From NCBI GenBank assembly GCA_016788565.1, contig JAEUSP010000094.1, forward strand, positions 1-54,346: a stretch of DNA of 54,346 nt. The letters run 5' to 3'. The notes under the pieces are model-generated. The model searched no databases. It had not been told where the DNA came from and worked only from the letters and a program-made list of their open reading frames with translations. Every line of letters begins with the position of its first letter. Within the stretch, counting starts at the first letter, position 1. The position numbers were made by a program, and so were the translations under genes. Shown here piece after piece: positions 31,898 to 41,818 of this stretch. The DNA comes from Chlorobiota bacterium. Lineage in GTDB: Bacteria; Bacteroidota; Ignavibacteria; OLB7.

Positions 31898-33514
31898 ATG
31901 AACCGAAGATCATTTCTCACGGGGTTGCATCGAACTTCCCAGCCTGCGGGAAGTGAACTTGCGGCTTCCCCACCAAGCCTTGCTCCATTTTCCGGCACTT
32001 GGAACCGCACAACCGCTGCGCACTTGCTGCGGCGTGCAATCCTTGCGCCCACGGTGCAGGAGCTTCAGTCGGCAACGGCTTCAACAATGAGTGCTGTTGT
32101 GGATCAGCTTCTGACCCCGGCCCCGCCGGCTGGCCCGCCACGGTTTGTGAACGAGTGGCTGAAGGCAAGCATCATCCCCTGGAATTTTACGGGGGTCAAT
32201 CCCGGCGTGTTCTACAACGAGCTGCGCCGCTGGTGGTGCGGGCTGATGCTGAACGGCGGAATCAGCCTAACCGAGCGGATGACCCTTTTTTGGCACAACC
32301 ACTTTGCCACCAACGAAGGCGCGGTGCAGGATGGACGGTTTGTGTACAACCACAACCAGCTTCTGCGGCAACACTCGCTGGGAAATTTCAAGCAGTTGGT
32401 TCGGCTTGTCACGATTGACAAAGCCATGCTCGATTTTCTGGATGGACGCTACAACAAAAGCGATTACCGGCTTCAGGAAAACTACGCCCGCGAGCTTCAA
32501 GAGCTGTTCACCATTGGCATTGCCGACAACAACGGCAACCCCAACTACACCCAGCAAGACGTTGTGGAGGCCGCACGCGCACTCACCGGCTGGGATTGGC
32601 TTGGCGACCACAACGCGGGGGTTCTCTGCAACATCCTTACCGGCCACGACATCAAGGATAAAACCATCTATGGCAAAACCATCAAGGGGAGCACCGAGGG
32701 GGCGCCGGAACTTGCGGCACTGCTGGATATTATTTTCGAGAAAGAGGAAACCGCACGCTACGTGATCCGCAAACTCTACCGTTTTTTTGTTTATACCGAT
32801 TCCCCGCTCACCCCCGTCGCGCCAATCAGCAGTGAGGTTGAGGAGAACATTATTGCACCGTTAGCGGCGGGGTTCCGGCAAAGCGGGTGGGAGATTTCCA
32901 CGGTGCTGCGGACGCTGCTTTCCAGCGAACATTTCTACGATTCGGAGATTATCGCTGCCCAGATAAAAAGCCCGGTAGATCACCTTGTTGGAACGCCCCG
33001 CGCTTTGCGAACAGCGGCCATCACCGGCGAGCCATTCGATTTCCTGATGCAGACAATCCAGATGCGGGCAACCCGGTTGGGGATGGAGTTGTTCGCCCCG
33101 CCCGGCGTGCAAGGCTGGCAATTCTACCGCCCCTGGATCAGCACCAGCACCCTTCCGCAACGCCGCGCCGACACCGACGCGCTGATTGATGGAACCAACG
33201 TGAGCATCGTGGATATGCTCAACCCAATTTTCACCGGCCCGATGTACCGCAACGGCCAAACCAAGCTGAACGCCCTGGCCTACGCCAAGCAGTTCCCCAG
33301 CTTTGCCGACGACCCCGAGCAATTGGCTGCCGACGTTGCCGAGCATCTGCTGGCCTACCCGGCATCGCAAAAAACGTTGGGGAAATTCCGCGATGCGTTG
33401 CTGCAAGGGCAGCCCGCGTACGAGTGGGCGGGGGCATCCGAGCAGGTGAAAGAAACAAGGATTCGTGCGCTTCTGAAAAGCATCATGCGAACCCCGAATT
33501 ATCAACTGATGTAA
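31898..33514 (+). CDS. DUF1800 family exported protein
   Basis: The 538-residue protein belongs to the DUF1800 family: HLLRRAILAPTVQEL near the N-terminus, MTLFWHNHFATNEGAV (about 125-140), NYARELQELFTIGIADNNGN, YTQQDVVEAARALTGW, and the C-terminal FAPPGVQGWQFYRPWI. The N-terminus MNRRSFLTGL resembles a twin-arginine signal, although a hydrophobic core is not obvious. Members are usually encoded beside a DUF1501 gene, as here (26 bases downstream). They are presumed to be secreted or periplasmic, but the biochemical role is unknown. Confidence 0.92.
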   Translation: MNRRSFLTGLHRTSQPAGSELAASPPSLAPFSGTWNRTTAAHLLRRAILAPTVQELQSATASTMSAVVDQLLTPAPPAGPPRFVNEWLKASIIPWNFTGVNPGVFYNELRRWWCGLMLNGGISLTERMTLFWHNHFATNEGAVQDGRFVYNHNQLLRQHSLGNFKQLVRLVTIDKAMLDFLDGRYNKSDYRLQENYARELQELFTIGIADNNGNPNYTQQDVVEAARALTGWDWLGDHNAGVLCNILTGHDIKDKTIYGKTIKGSTEGAPELAALLDIIFEKEETARYVIRKLYRFFVYTDSPLTPVAPISSEVEENIIAPLAAGFRQSGWEISTVLRTLLSSEHFYDSEIIAAQIKSPVDHLVGTPRALRTAAITGEPFDFLMQTIQMRATRLGMELFAPPGVQGWQFYRPWISTSTLPQRRADTDALIDGTNVSIVDMLNPIFTGPMYRNGQTKLNALAYAKQFPSFADDPEQLAADVAEHLLAYPASQKTLGKFRDALLQGQPAYEWAGASEQVKETRIRALLKSIMRTPNYQLM

Positions 33515-33540
33515 AACTGCTGTAACCGCAAGGCTTCCTG

Positions 33541-34869
33541 ATGAAACGCCGTTCCTTCCTGAAATCCGCCGGCGCAGCCGCCACGCTACCGCTGGCGTTG
33601 AACGGGCTGCAATTCACCCTGCTTGCCCGCACCCCGCAGGTGGAACACCTGATTCGCATGGCCGCCGGAAGCGACAAAGCGTTGGTGATTATCCAACTGG
33701 AAGGGGGCAACGACGGCCTGAACACCGTTGTTCCGGTGGAAGACAGCAACTACTACACCTTCCGCCCCAGCATCGGAATTGCCAAAGAAACCGCGCTGCC
33801 GCTGGATGGCAACCCACTGCTTCGGCTTCACCCCGCAATGACCGGAATGCAGCGGATGTTCAACGATGGCCTGTTGGCAATCCTTGACAACGTTGGCTAC
33901 CAGCGGAACTCCTTCAGCCACTTTGAGGGGACCGAAAATTGGAACACCGCCTCCATCGCCGACTTCAGCCAGCGACTGCAAACCGGGTGGGTCGGAAGGT
34001 TTTTGAAAGAAGAATTTCCCGGCTATCCAGAAATTTTGCCGGAAGACCCTCCGGCGGTGCAGATCAGCGCGGCGGTTAGCTCCATATTTTCCAGCAGCAG
34101 CGGCTCGATGGCGATTTCGCTGACCGACCCAGCGGAGTTTTACGCACTGGTCAACGGCGGCCCGGCGGCAGTTGATGAGCAAGAGCCAGATACGAAATCG
34201 GGGCGTGAGTTCAACTACATCGCCTTGATTGGAAACCAGGCGTTGGATTACTCGGAGTCCATCCGGCGCGCAGCGGAAAAGGCGACCAACAAGGCCACCT
34301 ACCCAACCGAAAGCGCGTTGGCGGCATCGCTGGGGATTATTGCCCGGCTGATTGCTGGCGGATTGCAAACCCGCGTCTTCATGGTGAAACTTGGCGGGTT
34401 CGACACCCACGCCAACCAACTTGCGCGCCAGGCAGAGTTGCTGAAAGAACTGAGCGAAGCGGTTGCAGCTTTCACCCAAGATTTGCAGCAGCTTGGAATT
34501 ATTCACCGTGTGGTGGGAATGACGTACAGCGAATTTGGCCGCCGCGTGCGCGAAAACGGCGGCGGAACCGACCACGGCACTGCATCGGCACATTTTGTTT
34601 TTGGTGGGTTGGTTGCTGGCGGGAATATCCACGGCGGGCTTCCAAACCTGGCCGATTTAGCTGGCGGCACAAACCTGAAACACGCAATCAATTTCCCCTG
34701 CTACTACGCCTCGGTGATCGGCCCGCTGTTCAACATCCCGCCAAGCAGCTTGGCCAAAATTTTCCCGCTTGGTTTATGCGACACCCTGATCCCGCTGTAC
34801 AGCCAACAACCAACGGGAGTTGAAGAAATTTCAAACCAAGAAATTCCTGCAACAATGGATTTGCAGTAA
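33541..34869 (+). CDS. DUF1501 family Tat-exported protein
   Basis: The 442-residue protein starts with a twin-arginine signal (MKRRSFLKSAGAAATLPLAL). DUF1501 features follow: KALVIIQLEGGNDGLNTVVP (about 43-62), LRLHPAMTGMQRMFNDG, GYQRNSFSHFEGTENW, RVFMVKLGGFDTHANQLARQ, MTYSEFGRRVRENGGGTDHG, and AHFVFGGLVAGGNIHGG. The metal-binding Asp/His pattern is like alkaline phosphatase/sulfatase superfamily members, so a hydrolase is possible but unproven. It pairs with the DUF1800 gene 26 bases upstream. Confidence 0.92.
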   Translation: MKRRSFLKSAGAAATLPLALNGLQFTLLARTPQVEHLIRMAAGSDKALVIIQLEGGNDGLNTVVPVEDSNYYTFRPSIGIAKETALPLDGNPLLRLHPAMTGMQRMFNDGLLAILDNVGYQRNSFSHFEGTENWNTASIADFSQRLQTGWVGRFLKEEFPGYPEILPEDPPAVQISAAVSSIFSSSSGSMAISLTDPAEFYALVNGGPAAVDEQEPDTKSGREFNYIALIGNQALDYSESIRRAAEKATNKATYPTESALAASLGIIARLIAGGLQTRVFMVKLGGFDTHANQLARQAELLKELSEAVAAFTQDLQQLGIIHRVVGMTYSEFGRRVRENGGGTDHGTASAHFVFGGLVAGGNIHGGLPNLADLAGGTNLKHAINFPCYYASVIGPLFNIPPSSLAKIFPLGLCDTLIPLYSQQPTGVEEISNQEIPATMDLQ

Positions 34870-34907
34870 ATCTGAAAATTTCAACAAAATACCAGAACAA
34901 CAACCGC

Positions 34908-36131
34908 ATGATGAAGCAATTTCACCTCGCCCTATTTCTGAGCCTGCTGTACTTGCTGCCAACGGCAATGGCCGTTGGGCAGACGAATGAGGAAAAAGCG
35001 CGCCAGCATTACAACAACGGCATTGAAAAAATAAACAGCCATGATATCAACGGCGCAATTCAGGATTTCACAAAAGCGATTGCGGAGGATCCAAAATTTG
35101 CCGAGGCATACGCCAATCGTGGAATACTTTACTACCAGAACCAAAACGCGAAGGATGCTTTTTCGGATTTATCAAAATCCATCCAGCTGAAGCAAGATAT
35201 TCCACAAGCATTTTTTGGGCGCGCCGGAATTTATTTCGACCGTGAGCAATTCGACAGCGCAATTGCTGATTACACCAAAGCGATTGCACTTAGCCCAGAG
35301 CTTGCCACGGCCTACAACAACCGTAGCTATGCTCGATTTAAAAACGGTGATATGGCCGGTGCCGAATCCGACGCGACAAAAGCGATTCAGATCACCCCAA
35401 ATTTTGCCAACGCCTACAACAACCGGAGCAATATCCGGGGGGCAAAAGGGGATATTCCAGGAGCAATCGCCGATATTGACAGCGCGATTGCTATCGAGCC
35501 AACAGTATCCGAGTCATATTTGATGCGGGGCGTTTTGCGGAACAGAGCTGGCAACGTGGAAGGTGCGTTGGCCGATTTCACAAAGGCGATTGAACTGAAC
35601 CCAAGCAACCTTACTGCTTACAGCAACCGTGCCGCCATACGCTCGATGAAAGGCGACCAGAATGGCGCGATTGCTGATTTAACCAAAGCAATCGAACTAA
35701 AAGGGAAGGATGCGATTGCCTACTACAACCGTGGAATTTCACGGATGAACAACAACGAATACAACAGCGCGATTGCCGATTTCAGCAAGGCGATAGAGGT
35801 TAATCCACGATTTTTTGAAGCACTGTCCGCCCGTGGAGGCGCGTATGCACAAATGAAAAATTCCGACAGCGCGATTCTTGATTTTAACAAGGCTATTTCT
35901 CTTCAACCAAAAAATGCAGAACTCTATTTCTACCGGGGAACAGAGTATGTCGGAAAAGGGAAACTTGACAACGCGCTTGCCGATTTCGATAAAGCTATTT
36001 CGCTGAAGCCGGCATTTGCCCAAGCGTACTACAACCGTGGTGTGGTAAAACAGCAGAAAGGGGATGCAAAAGGGGCCGATGCTGATTGCGAAAAAGCGAA
36101 ATCGCTGGATGCCAGTATAAAATGCGATTAG
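34908..36131 (+). CDS. Secreted/periplasmic tetratricopeptide repeat protein
   Basis: The 407-residue product has a signal peptide (FHLALFLSLLYLLPTAMAVG) followed by about eleven consecutive 34-residue TPRs covering the rest. Typical units are AIQDFTKAIAEDPKFAEAYA and AIADFSKAIEVNPRFFEALS. TPR arrays bind peptides or protein partners. No catalytic domain is present. It follows the DUF1501 gene by 38 bases and precedes hmgA by 97 bases. It could be an assembly factor for secreted proteins, but the partner cannot be read from the sequence. The ATG three bases downstream (the second Met) is an equally good start. Confidence 0.85.
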   Translation: MMKQFHLALFLSLLYLLPTAMAVGQTNEEKARQHYNNGIEKINSHDINGAIQDFTKAIAEDPKFAEAYANRGILYYQNQNAKDAFSDLSKSIQLKQDIPQAFFGRAGIYFDREQFDSAIADYTKAIALSPELATAYNNRSYARFKNGDMAGAESDATKAIQITPNFANAYNNRSNIRGAKGDIPGAIADIDSAIAIEPTVSESYLMRGVLRNRAGNVEGALADFTKAIELNPSNLTAYSNRAAIRSMKGDQNGAIADLTKAIELKGKDAIAYYNRGISRMNNNEYNSAIADFSKAIEVNPRFFEALSARGGAYAQMKNSDSAILDFNKAISLQPKNAELYFYRGTEYVGKGKLDNALADFDKAISLKPAFAQAYYNRGVVKQQKGDAKGADADCEKAKSLDASIKCD

Positions 36132-36228
36132 CCCCATGAGTGATGATGATTGCCCGATAAGCGCTACTATCAACTACGCAATTAGAATACTTTTCTCGGG
36201 GTTTCAAACACAACCAACATAAACCATC

Positions 36229-37584
36229 ATGAACTCACCAGAACTTCTTGAAACCGCGCTGGCCAATGGCCATGCAACGGAGACTGCCGATGGGCTGACG
36301 TACATGTCTGGCTTCGGAAACGAGTTCGCTACCGAAGCCTTGCCCGGCGCACTCCCTGTTGGCCGGAACTCACCGCAACGCCCCCCCTACGGGTTGTATG
36401 CCGAGCAGATCAGCGGCACACCGTTCACCGCACCGCGTGGCCAGAACAAACGGAATTGGTTTTACCGCATTCGCCCTTCGGTGGTGCATAAACCGTACCG
36501 CCAAATTGACCCGCGACTGATGCGCAGCACACCGTTCAGCGAGGTCCCGATTACGCCAAGCCAGCTACGGTGGGATCCGCTGCCGATGCCAACCGAACCG
36601 ACCGATTTTGTTGATGGAATCGTCACCATGGCCGGCAATGGCGATGCCGCCATGCACTCCGGCGTTGGCATTCACCTGTACGCTTGCAACCGTTCGATGG
36701 AGGATCGTTTTTTCTACAATGCCGACGGCGAAATGCTAATTGTTCCGCAAGCAGGGCGGCTGACGCTGCGGACTGAGTGCGGGGTGATTGAGGTTGGCCC
36801 GTGCGAGATTGCAGCGATTCCACGCGGGATTAAATTCCGCGTTGAGCTTCCCGATGGCGAAGCGCGCGGATATATCTGCGAGAATTACGGGACCATGTTC
36901 CGCATCCCCGATTTGGGGCCGATTGGCGCGAACGGGCTTGCATATCCGCGTGATTTTATCACCCCGGTTGCGGCCTACGAAGAACGGGAAGGGGAATTTG
37001 AGATGGTGGCAAAATTCCAAGGTGGAATGTGGGCCGCAGACATTGGCCACTCGCCGTTGGATGTTGTTGCATGGCACGGAAATTACGCGCCGTACAAATA
37101 TGATCTGCGCCGATTTAACGTTATCAACACCGTCAGTTTCGACCACCCCGACCCTTCGATTTTCACGGTGCTGACAGCTCCTTCGGAAATTCCAGGAACC
37201 GCAAACTGCGACTTTGCGATTTTCCCGCCACGCTGGATGGTGGCCGAAAACACCTTCCGTCCACCCTGGTTCCACCGCAATTTTATGAACGAATTTATGG
37301 GGCTGATTTATGGAGAATATGACGCAAAAGCCGAAGGATTTCTTCCTGGCGGATGCAGCCTGCATAATTGCATGTCGGGACACGGCCCCGACGCGGCCAC
37401 GTATGAGAAAATGACCACTGCCGAGCTGAAACCAGCAAAAATTGAGGGGACAATGGCGTTTATGTTCGAGACACGTTTCGTCTGCCGGCCAACAAAATTT
37501 GCGATGGAGAGCGACCTGTGGCAGGGGAATTATTTTGAGGTTTGGCAAGGACTGGGGAAAACGTTCAACCCGAACGCGCGGTAG
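36229..37584 (+). CDS. hmgA: Homogentisate 1,2-dioxygenase
   Basis: HmgA opens the ring of homogentisate with O2 to give maleylacetoacetate in phenylalanine/tyrosine catabolism. It is a cytosolic non-haem Fe(II) enzyme. The 451-residue product has the family start [20 protein letters not shown] (about 25-44) and [15 protein letters not shown]. The iron-binding region is [20 protein letters not shown] (His and Glu), with [12 protein letters not shown] supplying the third His. Length is normal. No other genes of the pathway (maiA, fahA, hpd) are seen nearby. A strong terminator follows. Confidence 0.96.
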   Translation: MNSPELLETALANGHATETADGLTYMSGFGNEFATEALPGALPVGRNSPQRPPYGLYAEQISGTPFTAPRGQNKRNWFYRIRPSVVHKPYRQIDPRLMRSTPFSEVPITPSQLRWDPLPMPTEPTDFVDGIVTMAGNGDAAMHSGVGIHLYACNRSMEDRFFYNADGEMLIVPQAGRLTLRTECGVIEVGPCEIAAIPRGIKFRVELPDGEARGYICENYGTMFRIPDLGPIGANGLAYPRDFITPVAAYEEREGEFEMVAKFQGGMWAADIGHSPLDVVAWHGNYAPYKYDLRRFNVINTVSFDHPDPSIFTVLTAPSEIPGTANCDFAIFPPRWMVAENTFRPPWFHRNFMNEFMGLIYGEYDAKAEGFLPGGCSLHNCMSGHGPDAATYEKMTTAELKPAKIEGTMAFMFETRFVCRPTKFAMESDLWQGNYFEVWQGLGKTFNPNAR

Positions 37585-37607
37585 GTTGCTGCAGGTAGAG
37601 TTGGAAT

Positions 37608-37655
37608 AAAAAAAAAGAGCGGCACAACTTGATTGTTGTGCCGCTTGTTTTTTTT
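37608..37655. terminator. Bidirectional intrinsic terminator after hmgA
   Basis: An 11-bp perfect stem (37618-37628 with 37635-37645, loop TTGATT) is flanked by an A-run on the left and TGTTTTTTTTTT on the right. It serves both hmgA and the convergent gene ending at 37681. Confidence 0.9.
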
Positions 37656-37680
37656 TGAATACTCCGCTACCGGTTGAGCC

Positions 37681-38652
37681 TTACCGTGAGCTAACGGTGA
37701 TGGTGCTTTGCACGGCTATCGGAACATTTTTCAGCATATCGGGGATATTTTCTCCGCTGATGCTCATCGTGCCGAACAGGTTTTGTTTCAGCGATGAAGT
37801 GTCCACCCAGCCATTCTCCACATTCACCTTCATTGTCCCTTTTTGTGTGCCGGAAAGATTGTAGTTCATCTCCATCCCCATCATCTCCATTGGTTTTGCG
37901 TTGGCGTTGTTGGCCACGGTGGATTGCACGCCAAGTTCGGCCACGCCGTTGGTGATATTTTTCAGGGTGTAGGTGGTGCTTACCGTCATCGGCATCCCGA
38001 TTGCTACCTCCATTGTTTGCTTCCATGAATCGCCAACCTTCACCGGCGTTGCTGGATAGATGTTCATGGACCGCTCAATCGTTTCGGCCATTGCTTCGTT
38101 GCTGATCATTTTCTTCAGCGATTGCTCTATCGCTGCTTTCTGTGCGGGTTCCTGCGTTCCCATTCCATTCACGATTTTCGCCATTAATTCATCAACACCG
38201 GTGATGCTTTCCACCTTTCCCGCTTTTGTTAGCTTCATCGTGAACTGTGCGCCCAGCATTGCTTTGTATGCCTCGGTTCCCGGGGCGGATTCGCCGGTGT
38301 CGGGGTTGGCGGAGTTGAACTCTGTTTCCCCCATCGGGGTGACGCTTCGGATCACAACGGAGTCGTAGGTCATGTTGATGGTGGCGGTTCCGGCGGCATC
38401 AACGCTTTGTACTTCGTAGCGGTAGCCCATCCCCATCATCTGCTTGACAACAATTTTTTGCCCGGATATATCCTGCGTGATATCCTGGTCGGTGGACATC
38501 CACATCCGGTAGGTTTTCCCTGGCTTCAGTTGCAGCTTCAGCTCAATAGCGGCGGCGGGCTTGGTTTTGCTTTTCCCTTTTTGTGCGAATGCGGCCGGGG
38601 CGAAAAGCAGAGCGGCCAGAAGCAGATAGAGTGTTGGTTTGATTCGTTGCAT
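37681..38652 (-). CDS. DUF6263-like secreted protein
   Basis: The ATG at 38652 starts a clear signal peptide (MQRIKPTLYLLLAALLFAPA, cleavage near AFAQ), giving 323 residues. The mature protein has beta-rich blocks (IELKLQLKPGKTYRMWMSTD, GMGYRYEVQSVDAAGTATIN, NIYPATPVKVGDSWKQTMEV, TTYTLKNITNGVAELGVQST, GTQKGTMKVNVENGWVDTSS). This pattern fits the DUF6263 family of Bacteroidota envelope proteins, whose role is unknown. It is rich in Met. The leader upstream of the start contains a TTTGATTG-type tandem repeat. It is convergent with hmgA and divergent from the operon starting at 38896. Confidence 0.72.
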   Translation of the reverse strand: MQRIKPTLYLLLAALLFAPAAFAQKGKSKTKPAAAIELKLQLKPGKTYRMWMSTDQDITQDISGQKIVVKQMMGMGYRYEVQSVDAAGTATINMTYDSVVIRSVTPMGETEFNSANPDTGESAPGTEAYKAMLGAQFTMKLTKAGKVESITGVDELMAKIVNGMGTQEPAQKAAIEQSLKKMISNEAMAETIERSMNIYPATPVKVGDSWKQTMEVAIGMPMTVSTTYTLKNITNGVAELGVQSTVANNANAKPMEMMGMEMNYNLSGTQKGTMKVNVENGWVDTSSLKQNLFGTMSISGENIPDMLKNVPIAVQSTITVSSR

Positions 38653-38895
38653 CGTATGCTCTGTTGAATGTTTGATTGTTTGATTGTTTGCGTGATCGGT
38701 TCCGTGAATGGACTGCGCTTGTTGTTTGCGAGCGAATATACGCGATTGAGGAAGCAACCACACTCCACCGGGAACCATCCCCTTGCTGAAGTCTCTTTGC
38801 CGATGCTGAAATTGGTGCGTTGGAATATCTCCACTACTCTATTTTTGCCGCCGGAACAACGCTGCTCTTCCAATTTTTCCCAAACCTTCTCTTCC

Positions 38896-39663
38896 ATGCT
38901 GCTACTCTGGAACACTGCTGGCCGCACGTTGAAGTTCTTCGTTTGCTGCTTGATGCTGCTGTTGGTTGGCCAACGGCTAACCGCACAGCCCGATCATCCC
39001 CCCGCCCCGCCCCCGCCCGACAGCACAGATGCCGGAACAACACTTCTTACCCCCCATCCGATTCCATCGGGTGAGCTTCGCACGGCGGTTGGGGGAACCA
39101 TCACCATCCTTCCGCGCATCGTGGTCGAAGAAGAGTTGCGGCAAGTGCCGATGCTGAACCTTGAGCTTCGATACGGCCTTCCACTCGGCTTTGCGGGGAC
39201 CGGACGGTTTAGCAGTAACGTCATCACCAACCTTGCTTCGGTTGGAGCCGAGTGGCGCGGACGGCTGGGGAGATTTTCCGCAAGCGCGGGCTACTCGGTA
39301 GCGTACTGGTACGGGTTTGCGGCGTTCGAAGGGTTTGCGGTGGATGCGCAAAGCTGGCTGACCTTTCCGGCAGTTAGCGCGGGGTTTGACTTTGATGATT
39401 TCCACCTGAGCGGGCGTGCCGAACTTCAGTTCGTCACCTCGCGAAGTTCGGCCACCGAAGGGATCGAAACGGGGTCCGACCGGAATGCGTTGGGGGGATA
39501 TGCCTTCACTGCCGCAATCGAGCAACCGTTCTGGGGCGCGACCAGCGCGATTATTGGGTTGAAGGTCTATTACTCCCGCTCGATGTATCAATCGTGGCTG
39601 GCGTTCAGCACGTTCAACGAATTTTTATTCTATCCTGAATTTCAGTTTGGGGTGATCCTATGA
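38896..39663 (+). CDS. Outer-membrane beta-barrel protein
   Basis: From the ATG at 38896 the 255-residue product has a signal peptide (LKFFVCCLMLLLVGQRLTAQ). A Pro-rich N-terminal spacer (DHPPAPPPPDSTDAG) is followed by a barrel of alternating strands (LNLELRYGLPLGFAGTGRFS, GRFSASAGYSVAYWYGFAAF, GFDFDDFHLSGRAELQFVTS, AIIGLKVYYSRSMYQSWLAF) and an aromatic end (FLFYPEFQFGVIL). The family is not recognised. Its stop overlaps the GDPD lipoprotein gene by four bases, so it opens a three-gene operon ending at 41539. Confidence 0.75.
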   Translation: MLLLWNTAGRTLKFFVCCLMLLLVGQRLTAQPDHPPAPPPPDSTDAGTTLLTPHPIPSGELRTAVGGTITILPRIVVEEELRQVPMLNLELRYGLPLGFAGTGRFSSNVITNLASVGAEWRGRLGRFSASAGYSVAYWYGFAAFEGFAVDAQSWLTFPAVSAGFDFDDFHLSGRAELQFVTSRSSATEGIETGSDRNALGGYAFTAAIEQPFWGATSAIIGLKVYYSRSMYQSWLAFSTFNEFLFYPEFQFGVIL

Positions 39664-40925
39664 GCCGTTTCTGCTTCCGATTCCACCTCCGATTTCTGCC
39701 GTTGTTGCTGTTGCTGGTGGTCGGTTCTTGCAGCACAGATTTCAATCCAACGATCCCCCAATTCTCCGACACCGAATCGCTGTTGGGGGGTGGCAAGCCA
39801 ATTCCCAAACAGTCCTTTGCGTGGATGAACGGCATCTATCTGGTTCGCAACGGCAGCGATCAGTTTGGCGATACCGTGGTGTTACGTTGGGGGGGGAACA
39901 GTCCCTCCATTTTCTGCGGAAAAAACTCCGCCTTTTTCATCCTTGAAGCGCGCAGTTTGGGGGATACGATCGTGTTTGAAGGATACTGGCGGTATGCCTA
40001 CCAGCAGGAAACCGGGCGCGTCCGGCTGTTCATTGCTCCGAACGAAGGGGGACATCAGATCAGCACTGGTTCGGATCAACCGTCGGCAATCACTATTCGT
40101 GGAGCATCGGGGGGAGTTGATGGAAACCTTCACCACCAGATTGTGATGGAACGGATACGCCCAATCAGGCAGGCAATCAAGAATTTCTGGATACTGGGCC
40201 ACCGTGGCGGCGGGCGAAACAGCGACCTTCATCCCGTCTCGGAAAACAGCCGCGAAATGATCCAGTTTGCCGAACGGTTGGGGTGTAACGGGGTTGAAAT
40301 TGACGTGCGGCTTACCAGCGATGGAGTGCCAATTTTATACCACGATGAAAAGCTGAACACCCGTTTGGTTCGTGGCGATTACATGGTGGGGGCCATCAGC
40401 AATTACGCATTCTGGCAACTGCGGCGGTTCACAACGCTGATTCACGGTGAACAAATACCAACGCTTGAGGAAGCCCTAGAGACAGCCGTGACAAAAACCA
40501 CTTTGAACTTTGTGTGGTTGGATATCAAATCCCCCGAAGTGATTCCGGCGATTATCCCGATGGTAGATTCGTTCAGGGTGAAGGCCACGCAGTTGGGGCG
40601 GAATATCGAGATTGTGATGGGGCTTCCGGAAGAAGATATCTACAACGCCTACCGGAATCTTCCCGAAGCAAACCGCCCGCCAGCACTCTGCGAACTTTCC
40701 ACCCAGCAGACGAACGACATCAACGCCGCGGTTTGGGCACCGCGCTGGACGCTTGGGACGCAGAATGCCGCGGTGGCAACCATGCACAGCAACAACCGCC
40801 GTGCTTTTGTCTGGACGCTGGATAGCCCGATCTATATCCTGCAATTTCTGCGCGAAGGGAGCTTCGACGGAATCTTGACGAACTACCCAACAGTGGTCGC
40901 CTACATGTACTACGTGAAAGAGTAA
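39660..40925 (+). CDS. Glycerophosphodiester phosphodiesterase-family lipoprotein
   Basis: The 421-residue product has a lipoprotein signal (LLLLLVVGSCS, lipidated C24). A first domain of about 150 residues is unrecognised (WMNGIYLVRNGSDQFGDTVV). The GDPD barrel starts near 176. It has the catalytic H181 in ILGHRGGGRNS, the metal ligands E213 and D215 in GVEIDVRLTSDG, and H228 in PILYHDEKLNT. It closes with WTLDSP and FDGILTNYPTVV. The enzyme would cleave glycerophosphodiesters to glycerol-3-phosphate in the periplasm or at the outer membrane. The N-terminal domain is an unusual addition. It overlaps the upstream outer-membrane protein gene and precedes another by five bases. Confidence 0.9.
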   Translation: MSRFCFRFHLRFLPLLLLLVVGSCSTDFNPTIPQFSDTESLLGGGKPIPKQSFAWMNGIYLVRNGSDQFGDTVVLRWGGNSPSIFCGKNSAFFILEARSLGDTIVFEGYWRYAYQQETGRVRLFIAPNEGGHQISTGSDQPSAITIRGASGGVDGNLHHQIVMERIRPIRQAIKNFWILGHRGGGRNSDLHPVSENSREMIQFAERLGCNGVEIDVRLTSDGVPILYHDEKLNTRLVRGDYMVGAISNYAFWQLRRFTTLIHGEQIPTLEEALETAVTKTTLNFVWLDIKSPEVIPAIIPMVDSFRVKATQLGRNIEIVMGLPEEDIYNAYRNLPEANRPPALCELSTQQTNDINAAVWAPRWTLGTQNAAVATMHSNNRRAFVWTLDSPIYILQFLREGSFDGILTNYPTVVAYMYYVKE

Positions 40926-40930
40926 GCCGC

Positions 40931-41539
40931 ATGAAAAACTTCCTACCTCAACTCACCCGTTGTGGCTTGATCGTTGCCATGCTGATTGGCACAGCCAGCG
41001 GGTTGCTTGCACAGCCAAACGCCTACCGGGTTTCTGTTGATCTTACCGGCGGCTACGGCTTCCGAATCAGTAGCAGCCCACCACCCCAGCTTCCCGAACT
41101 TGAGGAAACCAGCGGCGGCGTTAGCGGCTCGCTTCGGGCATTGTGGTGCCCGGAACACCTGCTGCGTGTTGGTTTGGATATTAGCTATTTGCCAGTATCG
41201 GGAATGCGCGCCAAAAATGAAAACTCACGACAAGGTTCCGCAAATCTTTCACTTGTTTCCTGGCCAGTGATGGGGGTGGTTGCAATGGAGAAATATGGGA
41301 TTGACCTGAGCGGCGGAATCGGGATGATCCTGCTGAAAGTCAGCGGAAAAGCAGCCAACGGTGAAGGAATCCAGAGCGACAGTTGGGAGATTGGATACAT
41401 GTTCGGCGCAGGCTACACGTGGCAGTATTCCGAACGGTTGGGCGTTGGTGCCGAGGTGAAATTTATTGAGTTCACCGACCGCCCCATCGGCTCGGTGATT
41501 GCTGGGCTGCGGCTCCGGTGGGCGATGCTGAAGTATTAG
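40931..41539 (+). CDS. Outer-membrane beta-barrel protein, operon with GDPD
   Basis: The 202-residue protein has a signal peptide (LIVAMLIGTASGLLAQ) and a barrel-like mature part with Gly-rich turns (VSVDLTGGYGFRISSS, LLRVGLDISYLPVSG, GIDLSGGIGMILLKVSG, IGYMFGAGYTWQYSERLGVG, VIAGLRLRWAMLKY). It resembles small eight-stranded outer-membrane barrels but I cannot name the family. It is separated from the GDPD gene by five bases, so the three products are made together. Confidence 0.75.
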   Translation: MKNFLPQLTRCGLIVAMLIGTASGLLAQPNAYRVSVDLTGGYGFRISSSPPPQLPELEETSGGVSGSLRALWCPEHLLRVGLDISYLPVSGMRAKNENSRQGSANLSLVSWPVMGVVAMEKYGIDLSGGIGMILLKVSGKAANGEGIQSDSWEIGYMFGAGYTWQYSERLGVGAEVKFIEFTDRPIGSVIAGLRLRWAMLKY

Positions 41540-41592
41540 TGAGGTGGTTCAACGAGAGTGAGTAATCGGCCAGACTCCACCTCTCTTTCTTC

Positions 41593-41620
41593 CCTCTGTG
41601 TTCTCTGTGTCTCTGTGGTT
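41593..41620. repeat. Dispersed 'CTCTGTGT' repeat, second copy
   Basis: CCTCTGTGTTCTCTGTGTCT, then CTGTGGTT, closely matches the left arm at 23176-23202. Its right arm is degenerate here. It lies in the 279-base gap before the 14-repeat gene cluster. Confidence 0.75.
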
Positions 41621-41818
41621 CTTCCTCTTCTTCGCTTCTGGTGAGAAACCACCTCTCTGTAACCCTTCGGCCAACTCCAGGGTCTTCTCTCGCGGGAACA
41701 ATCCCTGCGTTGGTGTAGCTTCACCCTCGCCGAATGGTGCTATATTTCTCCCCAATTCCTTCCACAAACCTTCAACGACTGCGGCAAACCTTCCCAGTTC
41801 CAACCGCCTTGCATCTGA

